From Frateuria flava (GTDB lineage: Bacteria > Pseudomonadota > Gammaproteobacteria > Xanthomonadales > Rhodanobacteraceae): a stretch of 64,000 bases of DNA. Location of the stretch: NCBI RefSeq assembly GCF_017837635.1, contig NZ_JAGJRS010000031.1, forward strand, positions 81,049 through 145,048. Direction: 5' to 3'. Position 1 is the stretch's first letter. Every line of letters begins with the position of its first letter. This document shows positions 45,413 to 53,924 of the stretch, piece by piece. The position numbers were made by a program, and so were the translations under genes. The notes under the pieces were generated by a model. It made no database searches, was not told the DNA's origin, and saw only the letters and a program-made list of their open reading frames with translations.

Positions 45413-47677
45413 ATGGCCGTCCGCCTGTCCTGCCTTGCCTTCGCCCTGGCCCTTGCACCCGGCCTTGCCCTTGCGGCCGCCGGCCACGCGGGTGAAGTCG
45501 ACCCGCGCATCGGCACGGGCGGCGACGGCCACACGTTTCCCGGCGCCACGGTGCCCTTCGGGATGATCCAGCTCTCGCCGGACACGGCGATGCCGGACTT
45601 CAAGCACGCCTACAAGTGGGCCGCCGGTTACCAGTACGGCGACGACAGCATCCTGGGCTTCTCGCATACGCACTTCTCCGGTTCGGGCCACTCGGACCTG
45701 GGCGACGTGCTGGTGATGCCCATCGCGGGCGAGGTGAGGCTGGAGCCGGGCGATCCTGCCAAGCCGGGCAGTGGTTACCGCTCCCGTTTCGACCATGCCA
45801 CGGAAGTCGTGCAGGCCGGCTACTACGCCGTGACCCTGGCCGACTACGGCATCCGGGCGGAGCTCACCGCCGGACGCCGCGTGGGCTGGCACCGCTACAC
45901 CTTCCCCGAGGGCAAGAGCGCGCACCTGCTGCTGGACCTGCGCCCGAGCATCTACGACTACCCGGGCAAGGTGCTGTGGTCGCGCGTGCAGGTACACGAC
46001 GACGGGACGGTCACCGGTTGCCGCACCACCCGCGGCTGGGCGCCGGGGCGCGAGCTGTGCTTCGCCATGCGCTTCAACCAGCCGATCACCGCGCGCACGC
46101 TGTACGACCGCGAGAACGACGTGGTCTACAAGGGCTTCAAGGGGCCCGGCAACCAGCCGGTCGACCGCGACGCGCAGAACGGCCGCGCGCTGGTCGGCGT
46201 GTTCGACTTCGGCAGGCTCGCCAGGCCGCTGGAAGTGAAGGTGGCGATCTCGCCGGTCAGCGCCGCCAATGCCGTGGCGAACCTCGACGTGGACGGCAAG
46301 GGATGGGATTTCGACGCCCGCCGCGCGCAGGCGAAGGCGGCCTGGGACAAGGCGCTGGCGGTGATCGACATTGATGCATCGGCCATCGTGCGGAAACAGT
46401 TCTATACGGCGCTCTACCACGCCATGCTCTCGCCCACGCTGAGCATGGACGCCAACGGCCAGTACCGCGGGCCTGACCACGCCGTGCACCAGGCCGACGG
46501 CTACGAGTTCTACTCGACCTGGTCACTGTGGGACGTCTACCGCGCGCAGCAGCCGCTGATGGTCCTGCTCAACCCCGGACGCAGCACCGACTTCATCCGC
46601 TCGCTGATCGCCGCGCGCGAGGCGAGCCCCTTCGGCATCCTGCCGGTGTGGGCGTACCAGGGCCTGGAGACCTGGTGCATGATCGGCTACCACGCCGTAC
46701 CGGTGATCGCCGACGCCTGGATCAAGGGCGTGCGCGGCTTCGATGCGGACAAGGCACTGGACGCCATGGTCGCCAGCGCCACGTACGGGCCGTACGGCGA
46801 CCTGGCCGACTACATGCAGCTCGGCTACGTGCCGATCGACAAGGAGCCGGAAGGTGCCTCCAAGACGCTCGAATACGCTTATGACGACTGGTCGCTGGCG
46901 CAGATGGCCAGGGCGATGGGGCGCGATGACGTCGCTGCCACCTTCGACAAGCGCGCCGGCAACTGGAAGAACGCGTGGGATCCGAAGACCGGTTTCATGC
47001 GCGCGCGGCTGTCGAACGGCAATTTCCGCACACCGTTCGATCCTGCCGCCGCCGGCTACGGCACCGACTACACCGAGGGCAACGCCTACCAGTATTCCTG
47101 GTATGTCCCGCAAGACGTGCCTGGACTGATCCAGGCGATGGGCGGGGACGCGAAGTTCATCCAGCGGCTGGACGCGGTGTTCGACGCGAAGATCGACCCG
47201 GCGCACTTCAAGCACGTGGAGGACATCACGGGCCTGATCGGCTGGTACGCCCACGGCAACGAGCCCAGTCATCACATCGCCTACCTGTACGACTATGCCG
47301 GCGCACCCTGGAAGACGCAGCAGCGGCTCAAGCAGATCATGGACAGTCAGTACGCCGCGCGACCGGACGGGCTCTCGGGCAATGACGACCTGGGCCAGAT
47401 GTCGGCCTGGTACGTGTTCACCGCGATCGGCTTCTATCCGGTGACGCCCGCGAGCGACGTCTACGCAATCGGCCGGCCGTTCGTGGAACGGGCCACGCTG
47501 CACCTGACCAACGGCAGGGATTTCACGATCAGCGCCGCACCGCTGGATGAGGCGCATCCCTACGTCGGCGAGATCACGCTCAACGGCAAGCCGCTGGACA
47601 GGCCGTTCCTGCACCACGGGCAGATCCTCGCCGGCGGCGAGCTGCACTTCCGCATGCAGGCGCAACCGGCGCGATGA
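45413..47677 (+). CDS. GH92 alpha-mannosidase, Sec-exported
   Basis: 754 aa. Signal peptide LSCLAFALALAPGLALAAAG, then GH92 motifs VDPRIGTGGDGHTFPGA, GFSHTHFSGSGHSDLGD, YAHGNEPSHHIAYLY and GNDDLGQMSAWYVFTAIGF. It is an exo-alpha-mannosidase, probably alpha-1,2 or alpha-1,3, acting outside the cytoplasm. The start has GGAG seven bases upstream and follows the LacI operator directly. It differs from the GH92 at 17.8-20.2 kb in substrate-site positions (GDDSILGF versus RDGSIMGF), so the two may cleave different linkages. Monocistronic, divergent from the lacI operon. Confidence 0.95.
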   Translation: MAVRLSCLAFALALAPGLALAAAGHAGEVDPRIGTGGDGHTFPGATVPFGMIQLSPDTAMPDFKHAYKWAAGYQYGDDSILGFSHTHFSGSGHSDLGDVLVMPIAGEVRLEPGDPAKPGSGYRSRFDHATEVVQAGYYAVTLADYGIRAELTAGRRVGWHRYTFPEGKSAHLLLDLRPSIYDYPGKVLWSRVQVHDDGTVTGCRTTRGWAPGRELCFAMRFNQPITARTLYDRENDVVYKGFKGPGNQPVDRDAQNGRALVGVFDFGRLARPLEVKVAISPVSAANAVANLDVDGKGWDFDARRAQAKAAWDKALAVIDIDASAIVRKQFYTALYHAMLSPTLSMDANGQYRGPDHAVHQADGYEFYSTWSLWDVYRAQQPLMVLLNPGRSTDFIRSLIAAREASPFGILPVWAYQGLETWCMIGYHAVPVIADAWIKGVRGFDADKALDAMVASATYGPYGDLADYMQLGYVPIDKEPEGASKTLEYAYDDWSLAQMARAMGRDDVAATFDKRAGNWKNAWDPKTGFMRARLSNGNFRTPFDPAAAGYGTDYTEGNAYQYSWYVPQDVPGLIQAMGGDAKFIQRLDAVFDAKIDPAHFKHVEDITGLIGWYAHGNEPSHHIAYLYDYAGAPWKTQQRLKQIMDSQYAARPDGLSGNDDLGQMSAWYVFTAIGFYPVTPASDVYAIGRPFVERATLHLTNGRDFTISAAPLDEAHPYVGEITLNGKPLDRPFLHHGQILAGGELHFRMQAQPAR

Positions 47678-47688
47678 GGTTGCCTGAA

Positions 47689-47711
47689 CCCTCTCCCCGG
47701 CGGGGAGAGGG
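47689..47711. repeat. Family A palindromic repeat
   Basis: CCCTCTCCCCGGCGGGGAGAGGG lies 12 bp after the GH92 stop. As a GC-rich hairpin without a U-tract it may serve as a weak transcription barrier. Confidence 0.75.
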
Positions 47712-47862
47712 CGCAGGGCGGCGCTGGTCGATCATCCCGCAGCGCGTTCGCCCGCCATCACCCGCCCCTAACGCGGCGTAGGCTTTCATTGCACGTTTAC
47801 CGGCCGAGGGGCGATAGGCCGTAAGCTCCGCTGGTCGACGCGTCGCGAGGAACCCTCACCGC

Positions 47863-49710
47863 ATGTCCAGCCGCCATCGCGCCCTGTTGCCTGAGCTCCG
47901 CCGCGGCCTGCACCGCTGGCGGGTGCCGCGCTGGCGCATGGTCGGGCTGCTGTGCGCGGTGCTGGTCATCGTGCTGCTGCCTTATCTGGCCACCCGCACC
48001 AGTCACGACGATGCGATGGAAGCGGGGCAGCTGGTCACGCATTCCTCCGAGGTCAAGTCGCTCACCTACCGTATCGCCTACGTCACCCGCAGCAGCGAGG
48101 CGGCGATCTTCCGCCTGCTCGAAGGCGCCCGCGAGCCGGGCCTGGTCGACAAGGCCCGCCAGGCCGGGAACGACGTGCCCGCGCTGCTCGGGCAGTTGAG
48201 CGACATGACCCGCGACAACCCCACCCAGCAGGCGGCGATCGGCTCGCTGGGCAATGTGGTGAACGGGCGGCTGGCGTTGCTGGAGCAGGCGCTCGCGCGG
48301 ATCCAGCACGGCGACCGCGCCGGCGCAGTGGCGGCGCTGCACGACGCCGGCACGCTGTTCCCGATGGACGGACAAATCGACACCGTCGTGCGCAACGAAG
48401 GCACCGTGCTGATGGAGCGCCGCGCGCACGCCCGCCGCAGCGCCTTTGAAAGTGCGCTGGTGCTGACCATCACCTCGATCGCCCAGGTAGTGTTGCTGTC
48501 GATCATCGTGTTTGTCTCCGAGCGCCAGATCGCCCGCCGCATGCGTGCCGAGACGCGCGAAGGCCAGGCCGTGCGCCGGGCGCAGATGATCTTGCAGGCG
48601 GTGCGCGAGCCGATCGCGCTGCTCAATGCGCAGCTGTGCACGCTGCTGGTCAACACTGCCTTCAGCGAATTGTACGGCCTGCCGCAGGAGGAACAGCGCG
48701 AGCTGCGCCCGCTGCAGGAAGTGGGCGAGGGCGCCTGGACCGATGGCGCACTGCTGCAGCGGCTGCGCGACGTGCTGCTGCACGACCGCGAACTGTGGGA
48801 CTACGAGCTGGTCCAGCGCACCGTCGGCGGGATCGACCGCCACGTCATGGTCAACGCCCGCCGTCTGCAGCAGCACGAGGGCGAGCAGCCGGTGCTGCTG
48901 CTTACCGTCAGCGACGTTACCGCGCGCGCGCTGGTCGAGCAGCAGGTCAAGGAACTCAACCGCCAGCTCGAAGGCAAGGTCGCGCAGATTTCCGACGTCA
49001 ACCGTGAGCTGGAGGCCTTCAGCTACTCGGTTTCGCACGACCTGCGCGCGCCGTTGCGCCACATCGCCGGCTTCACCGGCAAGCTCAAGCGCCACATGGA
49101 CGAACATTTGGACGACACCTCGGCCCACTACCTGGATGTGATCTCCACCTCCGCCACGCGCATGGCGCAGCTGATCGACGACTTGCTGGTGTTCTCGCGC
49201 CTGGGCCGTGGCGCGCTCCGGTTGCAGGCGGTGGACATGCAGTCGCTGGTCGACGAGGCGCGCGCGCTGGCCGCGTCCGAAGCCGCCGATCGGACGATCG
49301 AGTGGACCATCGGACCGTTGCCGATCGTGATCGGCGACGAGAACATGCTGCGCACCGTCTGGCAGAACCTGATCGGCAACGCGGTCAAGTACACCGGTCG
49401 GCGCGAGGTGGCGAAGATTGCCATCGACATGAACCGCGACCGTGACGGTGAATACGTCTTCACGGTGGCCGACAACGGCGCGGGGTTCAATATGGAGTAC
49501 GCCGGCAAGCTGTTCGGCGTGTTCCAGCGCTTGCATCGCGCCTCCGAATTCCCCGGTAACGGCATCGGGCTGGCCAACGTGCGCCGCATTGTCGCGCGCC
49601 ATGGCGGTCGGGTCTGGGCCGAGGCCGAGCCGGACCGCGGAGCGAGCTTCCACTTTTCGCTGCCGGCCACCGAACTGGCCGAAGCCCGTACCACGAGGCT
49701 TGTGTCATGA
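47863..49710 (+). CDS. Membrane sensor histidine kinase with PAS-like domain
   Basis: 615 aa. Membrane helix about 27-45, periplasmic helical region (CHASE3-like, about 50-200), second helix about 200-225, PAS-like domain (about 245-350), short coiled coil, then HisKA with the phospho-His in YSVSHDLRAPLRHIAGF (residue 392) and HATPase with NAVKYTGR, VADNGAGFN and GNGIGLANV. The HisKA type is that of bacteriophytochrome kinases, but no bilin-binding domain is present. The gene overlaps the next receiver gene by 4 bp (ATGA), its likely phosphoacceptor. The signal is unknown. Confidence 0.92.
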   Translation: MSSRHRALLPELRRGLHRWRVPRWRMVGLLCAVLVIVLLPYLATRTSHDDAMEAGQLVTHSSEVKSLTYRIAYVTRSSEAAIFRLLEGAREPGLVDKARQAGNDVPALLGQLSDMTRDNPTQQAAIGSLGNVVNGRLALLEQALARIQHGDRAGAVAALHDAGTLFPMDGQIDTVVRNEGTVLMERRAHARRSAFESALVLTITSIAQVVLLSIIVFVSERQIARRMRAETREGQAVRRAQMILQAVREPIALLNAQLCTLLVNTAFSELYGLPQEEQRELRPLQEVGEGAWTDGALLQRLRDVLLHDRELWDYELVQRTVGGIDRHVMVNARRLQQHEGEQPVLLLTVSDVTARALVEQQVKELNRQLEGKVAQISDVNRELEAFSYSVSHDLRAPLRHIAGFTGKLKRHMDEHLDDTSAHYLDVISTSATRMAQLIDDLLVFSRLGRGALRLQAVDMQSLVDEARALAASEAADRTIEWTIGPLPIVIGDENMLRTVWQNLIGNAVKYTGRREVAKIAIDMNRDRDGEYVFTVADNGAGFNMEYAGKLFGVFQRLHRASEFPGNGIGLANVRRIVARHGGRVWAEAEPDRGASFHFSLPATELAEARTTRLVS

Positions 49711-50153
49711 ACAACCGTCACCTGGGTCCGGTGCTGCTGGTCGAAGACAGCCTGGCCGACGCCGAGATGGCCATGGACGCGTTGCGCGAGGCCAACCTGG
49801 CCAATCCGGTCGTGCACGTGGAAGATGGCGTCGACTGCCTGGACTACCTGCAGTGCCGGGGCCTCTGGCAGGGGCGCGAGGACGTCGACCCGTCGGTCAT
49901 CCTGCTCGACATCAAGATGCCGCGCATGAACGGACTGGAAGTGCTGACCCGGCTGCGCGCGGAGGAACGGTGGCGGCTGATTCCGGTGGTGATCCTGTCC
50001 TCCTCGCGCGAGGAGAGCGACCTGGCGCGCAGCTGGGACCTGGGCGTGAACGCCTACGTGATCAAGCCGGTGGACGTGGATCAGTTCTTCGAGGCGGTGC
50101 GGACGCTGGGCCGCTTCTGGGCCGTGCTCAACCAGCTGCCGGAGCACGAATGA
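49707..50153 (+). CDS. Single-domain response regulator (Rcp1-like)
   Basis: 148 aa, receiver only. Acidic pocket LLVEDSLADAEMA, phospho-acceptor Asp in VILLDIKMPRMNGLEVL, Thr/Ser position in VVILSSSREESD and Lys in YVIKPVD. The length and insert (about residues 45-60) match Rcp1-type receivers that partner bacteriophytochrome-like kinases. No output domain, so it probably passes phosphate on or acts by protein contact. Coupled to the kinase upstream; 46 bp before the next gene. Confidence 0.93.
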   Translation: MNNRHLGPVLLVEDSLADAEMAMDALREANLANPVVHVEDGVDCLDYLQCRGLWQGREDVDPSVILLDIKMPRMNGLEVLTRLRAEERWRLIPVVILSSSREESDLARSWDLGVNAYVIKPVDVDQFFEAVRTLGRFWAVLNQLPEHE

Positions 50154-50199
50154 ATTCGGGTGCTGGACGACGGAACGAAACAGGAGCGCAATAGACTGC

Positions 50200-51771
50200 A
50201 TGCCCAATTCCACCACACGCCCGCTGCCCACCATCCGCATCCTGCAGGTCGAGGACGACCCGATCGATGCGGAACTGATCCAGGCGGAACTCGACGCCGA
50301 CGGGATCGACTACCAGGTGCGGCTGGTCGACGACGAGGCCGGCTACATCGCATGCCTTGAGGAATTCCAGCCCGACATCGTGCTGTCGGACCTGAGCCTG
50401 CCCGGCTTTTCCGGCCAGCGCGCGCTCGAACTGCTGCGCAGCCATGACGGGGACCTGCCCTTCATCTACGTCTCGGCGACGCTCGGCGAGGAGGCAGCCG
50501 TCGAAGCGCTGCGCAACGGCGCGACCGATTACATCCTCAAGCAGAATCCCACGCGCCTGGCCAGTGCCGTGCGCCGCGCGCTGGCCGAGGCCGAGGCCGT
50601 GCGGGCCAAGCGTCGCGCTGAAGCGGAACTGATCCGTGCGCAACGCTTCGAGAGCCTGGCGATGCTCGCAGGTGGCCTGAGCCATGACCTGCGCAACCTG
50701 CTGCAGCCGCTGCTGCTGGCTGGCGACAGCCTGCAGGACTACCAGGAGGACCCGCGCCTGGCGCGGCTGGGCGCACTGGTGCGCGACTGCGGCCGGCGCG
50801 GCCTGCAGATGGTCCAGTCGATGCTCTCCTTCGCCCGCGGCGCGCGCCGTGCCGAGCAGGTGCGCGTGGGTGCGCTGATGGACGCACTCGGCCTGCTCCT
50901 GCGCGGCAGCGTGCCGCGCGCGGTGAAGATGGACGTCGAGATCGGCGACCGCGAGCTGGCGTTCGAGGGTAACCACACCGAGTTGCAGCAGGCCTTGCTC
51001 AATCTTTGTCTCAACGCGATCCAGGCGATGGGCGAAGCCGGTGGCCAGCTACGCATCGAGGCGCGGGAGTGCGAGGTGGGGGAGGATTTCTTCCTCCCTG
51101 GCGAGCAGCCGCACCTGGGCCGCTACCTTTGCCTCACCGTCGCCGATACCGGCCCGGGGATACCGCCGGAGGTGCGCGAGCATCTGTTCGAGCCGTTCTT
51201 CACCACCAAGGAAAGCGGCACCGGCCTGGGCCTGCTCTCGTGCCAACGGATCGTCGCCGGGCACAACGGTGTCATGCGCCTGGATAGCGGACCGGGCAAA
51301 GGCACCGCCTTCCATCTTTACATTCCGATCGAGGAACCGGATGTCGAGGCGGCAGCAGAGGAAGAGCAGGGCGAAAACCTGATGGGCGAGGCCGAGCGCG
51401 TGCTGGTGGTGGTGGAGGAGGCCGGCCCGCTCTCGTTGCTGGTCGACATCCTCGACGGCTACGGCTACCAGCCGCACGCCAGCCAGAGCGGCACCGCGGC
51501 GCTGCAGTGGATCGAGGCCCATGGCGTCCCCGATCTGGTGGTGATGGATGCGGACATGAACCTCTTCACGGGCGTGCGCACGCTGGCGGCGCTGATCGAA
51601 CACGGCTACCGGCGCTCGGTGCTGCTGCTGGCGCGACCCGAGGCGCCGCCGGATCTGGAGGAATTGCCCCGGCTGGACCGGCTGTACCTGGTCGACAAGC
51701 CGATCAACACGCAACAACTGCTGCGGACGATGCGGCAGGCGCTGGGTGGGCAGGAGGCGGAGCCGGCGTAA
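50200..51771 (+). CDS. Receiver-histidine kinase-receiver hybrid protein
   Basis: 523 aa, cytoplasmic. N-terminal receiver (about 10-130) with [14 protein letters not shown] and [11 protein letters not shown]; HisKA with [19 protein letters not shown]; HATPase with [19 protein letters not shown] and [13 protein letters not shown]; then a C-terminal receiver-like domain (about 400-515) with VVVEEAG and VVMDADMN. The latter keeps the Asp and Lys (LVDKPIN) but has Ala where a conserved Thr/Ser normally sits (LLLARP), so it may be a weak or pseudo-receiver. Probably phosphorylated by the kinase two genes upstream (inference). No output domain or DNA-binding region is in this cluster. Confidence 0.9.
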   Translation: MPNSTTRPLPTIRILQVEDDPIDAELIQAELDADGIDYQVRLVDDEAGYIACLEEFQPDIVLSDLSLPGFSGQRALELLRSHDGDLPFIYVSATLGEEAAVEALRNGATDYILKQNPTRLASAVRRALAEAEAVRAKRRAEAELIRAQRFESLAMLAGGLSHDLRNLLQPLLLAGDSLQDYQEDPRLARLGALVRDCGRRGLQMVQSMLSFARGARRAEQVRVGALMDALGLLLRGSVPRAVKMDVEIGDRELAFEGNHTELQQALLNLCLNAIQAMGEAGGQLRIEARECEVGEDFFLPGEQPHLGRYLCLTVADTGPGIPPEVREHLFEPFFTTKESGTGLGLLSCQRIVAGHNGVMRLDSGPGKGTAFHLYIPIEEPDVEAAAEEEQGENLMGEAERVLVVVEEAGPLSLLVDILDGYGYQPHASQSGTAALQWIEAHGVPDLVVMDADMNLFTGVRTLAALIEHGYRRSVLLLARPEAPPDLEELPRLDRLYLVDKPINTQQLLRTMRQALGGQEAEPA

Positions 51772-52192
51772 CTCCCTCGCGCGCTTGGGCTGCGCTCCTT
51801 CGGTCGACGAATACGCGCTCTTACCCGGCGCCGCCGGGGGAGCGGCGCCAAGTGCGGCGCTCGGAGCCACGACGAACCCGCTCAGTGCCTCCTGGCCTCG
51901 GCTCCCGGGCGCACGCGGTAAAGCGGCGGCAGCTCCTCCAGGAGCAAGCGACTGACCAGGCAAAGCGAGGCGGCACCTGGCTCTGAGCTCTCAGCGGGCT
52001 TAGCCACGCCATAGCTTTGGTTACTTTCCCCGGGACAGCAAAGAAAGTGACCCGAGCGCCGACAGGCGATCGGAAGCCGGCCGCAGGCGAGCCAAGTCGC
52101 GGGAAGGCCAGACAAGAACGACAACCAAAGCCCAGGCGGGAAGCATCCCGGCGTGCGCCGGCCCTCTCCCCGGAAGGGAGAGGGCGCAAGCG
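51772..52192. other. 421-bp intergenic region with dispersed repeat sequence
   Basis: No coding frame is convincing. It includes an interrupted inverted repeat TTACTTTC...GAAAGTGA (about 52020-52050), a type common in this order, and a family A palindrome CCCTCTCCCCGGAAGGGAGAGGG at 52162-52184 just after the pilR stop. It separates the converging kinase and pilR genes. Confidence 0.6.
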
Positions 52193-53620
52193 TCAGTCGA
52201 TGCCGAGTTTCTTCAGCTTGTAGCGCAGCGCGCGGAAGGTGATGCCGAGCTTCTTCGCGGCCGCCGTCTTGTTGTAGCGCGACTCTTCCAGCGCCTTGAT
52301 GATCGCCGTGCGTTCGAGATTGCTGATGTAGTCGTCCAGCGGCACGCCGCTGCCCGGGCCGGCGGCGTGCGGCACGGCCGGCTGCGCGGCGACCGCGGCG
52401 CCCGGCTGCGGCGTGTGCATGGCCGCATGCGCGGCGTTGACCGGTTCGGTCTGGCGCAGCGGACGCTGCGGCAGCATCAGGTCATCGGCGCCGATGGTGT
52501 CGCCATCGCACATGGCCATGGCGCGCTCAAGGATGTTTTCAAGCTCGCGCACGTTGCCCGGGAAGTCGTATTCCTCCAGTGCCTGCTGCGCATCCGGCTT
52601 CAGCCGGCCGGGCGCGCCGCCGCTCTTGGCGGCCAGCGAGCGCAGGATGAAGGCGGCCAGCTGCGGCACGTCACCGCGGCGTTCGCGCAGCGGCGGCACG
52701 CGCAGCTCGATCACGTTGATGCGGTAGAAAAGGTCCTGGCGGAACTGGCCCTGTTCGACCAGCCGGGCCAGATCCTTGTGAGTGGCCGAGAGGATGCGCA
52801 CGTCCACCGGAACTTCCTCGCGCGCGCCGATCGGACGTACCGCCTTCTCCTGGATCGCGCGCAGCAGCTTGACCTGCATGTGCAGCGGCAGCTCGGCCAC
52901 CTCGTCCAGGAACAGCGTGCCGCCGTGGGCGGCCTGGAACAGGCCTTCCTTGTCGGAATTGGCGCCCGTGAAGCTGCCCTTCTTGTGGCCGAAGAATTCG
53001 CTCTCCATCAGCTCGGAGGGAATCGCGCCGCAGTTGACCGGCACGAACGGCCCATTGGCGCGGGGGCCCTGTTCGTGGATCAGCCGCGCGACCAGCTCCT
53101 TGCCCACGCCCGATTCGCCGGCGATGTAGACCGGCGCCTGGTTGCGCGCGAGCTTGGCGATGGTGGCGCGCACCTGCTGCATCGCCGGCGAGTCGCCAAC
53201 CAGTCGCCCGGCCGCGCCGGTCGAGGCCGCGCCGCCGCCGCTCTTGCGTTCCTCGGCCAACTGCAGTGCGGTGCGCACCAGCCGGCGCAGCATCTGGATG
53301 TCGACCGGCTTGGAGACAAAGTCGAAGGCGCCCGCCTTGAGGGCGTTCACCGCCGCGTCGACGTTGCCGTAGGCGGTGATCATCGCCACCGGCGTATCAG
53401 GATGGGTGGCGGCGATCAGCTCGATCACCTCATGGCCGGTGCCGTCGGGCAGGCGCATGTCGGTGAAGCACAGGTCGTAACTGCGTTCGCCCAGCGCCCG
53501 GCGGGCTTCGGCCACGGTACCCACCGCTTCCACCTGCAGGTCCATTCGGCCCAGCGTGATGGTGAGCAGCTCGCGGATGTCGCGTTCGTCGTCGATGACC
53601 AGGACGGTCTGTGCGGACAT
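52193..53620 (-). CDS. pilR: PilR-type sigma-54 response regulator
   Basis: 475 aa NtrC-family protein. Receiver (about 1-120) with VIDDERDIRE and Asp in CFTDMRLPDG; AAA+ domain with Walker A GESGVGKE, the sigma-54 contact loop GSFTGA, and Walker B GGTLFLDEVAEL; C-terminal Fis-type HTH (NKTAAAKKLGITFRALRYKLKKLG). With PilS it activates type IV pilin transcription by RNA polymerase-sigma-54. It follows pilS in the same direction with a 304-bp gap filled by an inverted repeat pair. PilR is chosen over other NtrC-family members from the PilS partner and sucCD neighbourhood. Confidence 0.93.
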   Translation of the reverse strand: MSAQTVLVIDDERDIRELLTITLGRMDLQVEAVGTVAEARRALGERSYDLCFTDMRLPDGTGHEVIELIAATHPDTPVAMITAYGNVDAAVNALKAGAFDFVSKPVDIQMLRRLVRTALQLAEERKSGGGAASTGAAGRLVGDSPAMQQVRATIAKLARNQAPVYIAGESGVGKELVARLIHEQGPRANGPFVPVNCGAIPSELMESEFFGHKKGSFTGANSDKEGLFQAAHGGTLFLDEVAELPLHMQVKLLRAIQEKAVRPIGAREEVPVDVRILSATHKDLARLVEQGQFRQDLFYRINVIELRVPPLRERRGDVPQLAAFILRSLAAKSGGAPGRLKPDAQQALEEYDFPGNVRELENILERAMAMCDGDTIGADDLMLPQRPLRQTEPVNAAHAAMHTPQPGAAVAAQPAVPHAAGPGSGVPLDDYISNLERTAIIKALEESRYNKTAAAKKLGITFRALRYKLKKLGID

Positions 53621-53725
53621 GGTTCTCTTCGTCAGGCGGTAACAACGAAAGGGTATAGCAGTTTGGCGGCTCTGTGCTCTGCTCCGGGTCAGGAAAGGGC
53701 GTGAGCTCGGGCTTCACGCTTTGCT

Positions 53726-53917
53726 CCCTCTCCCCTCCGGGGAGAGGGTTGGGGTGAGGGGCCGGGGCTCGCCGAGAACCACACCCAGAGGATAGTTCGA
53801 GGTTCGCAATAGTCGGGCGAGAGGGGAGGAGCTTCTGTTTGTTTGTCGGCGCGCAGACAAACTTTCCCGCGAGCCCCGGCCCCTCACCCCAGCCCTCTCC
53901 CCGGAGGGGAGAGGGAG
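53726..53917. repeat. Inverted pair of family A repeats between pilS and pilR
   Basis: CCCTCTCCCCTCCGGGGAGA followed by GGGTTGGGGTGAGGGGCCGG at the left is the inverse of CCGGCCCCTCACCCCAGCCC followed by TCTCCCCGGAGGGGAGAGGG at the right. Between them GTTTGTC-GGCGCGCA-GACAAAC (53841-53862) forms a further hairpin. The pair could form a cruciform or long stem in the pilS-pilR transcript, since pilR follows it. Confidence 0.85.
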
Positions 53918-53924
53918 CGAAGCG

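Noticed and set aside
53841..53862. GTTTGTC-GGCGCGCA-GACAAAC hairpin as a terminator of pilS
   Set aside because: No U-tract follows in the pilS direction, and it lies inside a symmetric repeat pair, so it is reported as part of that repeat.
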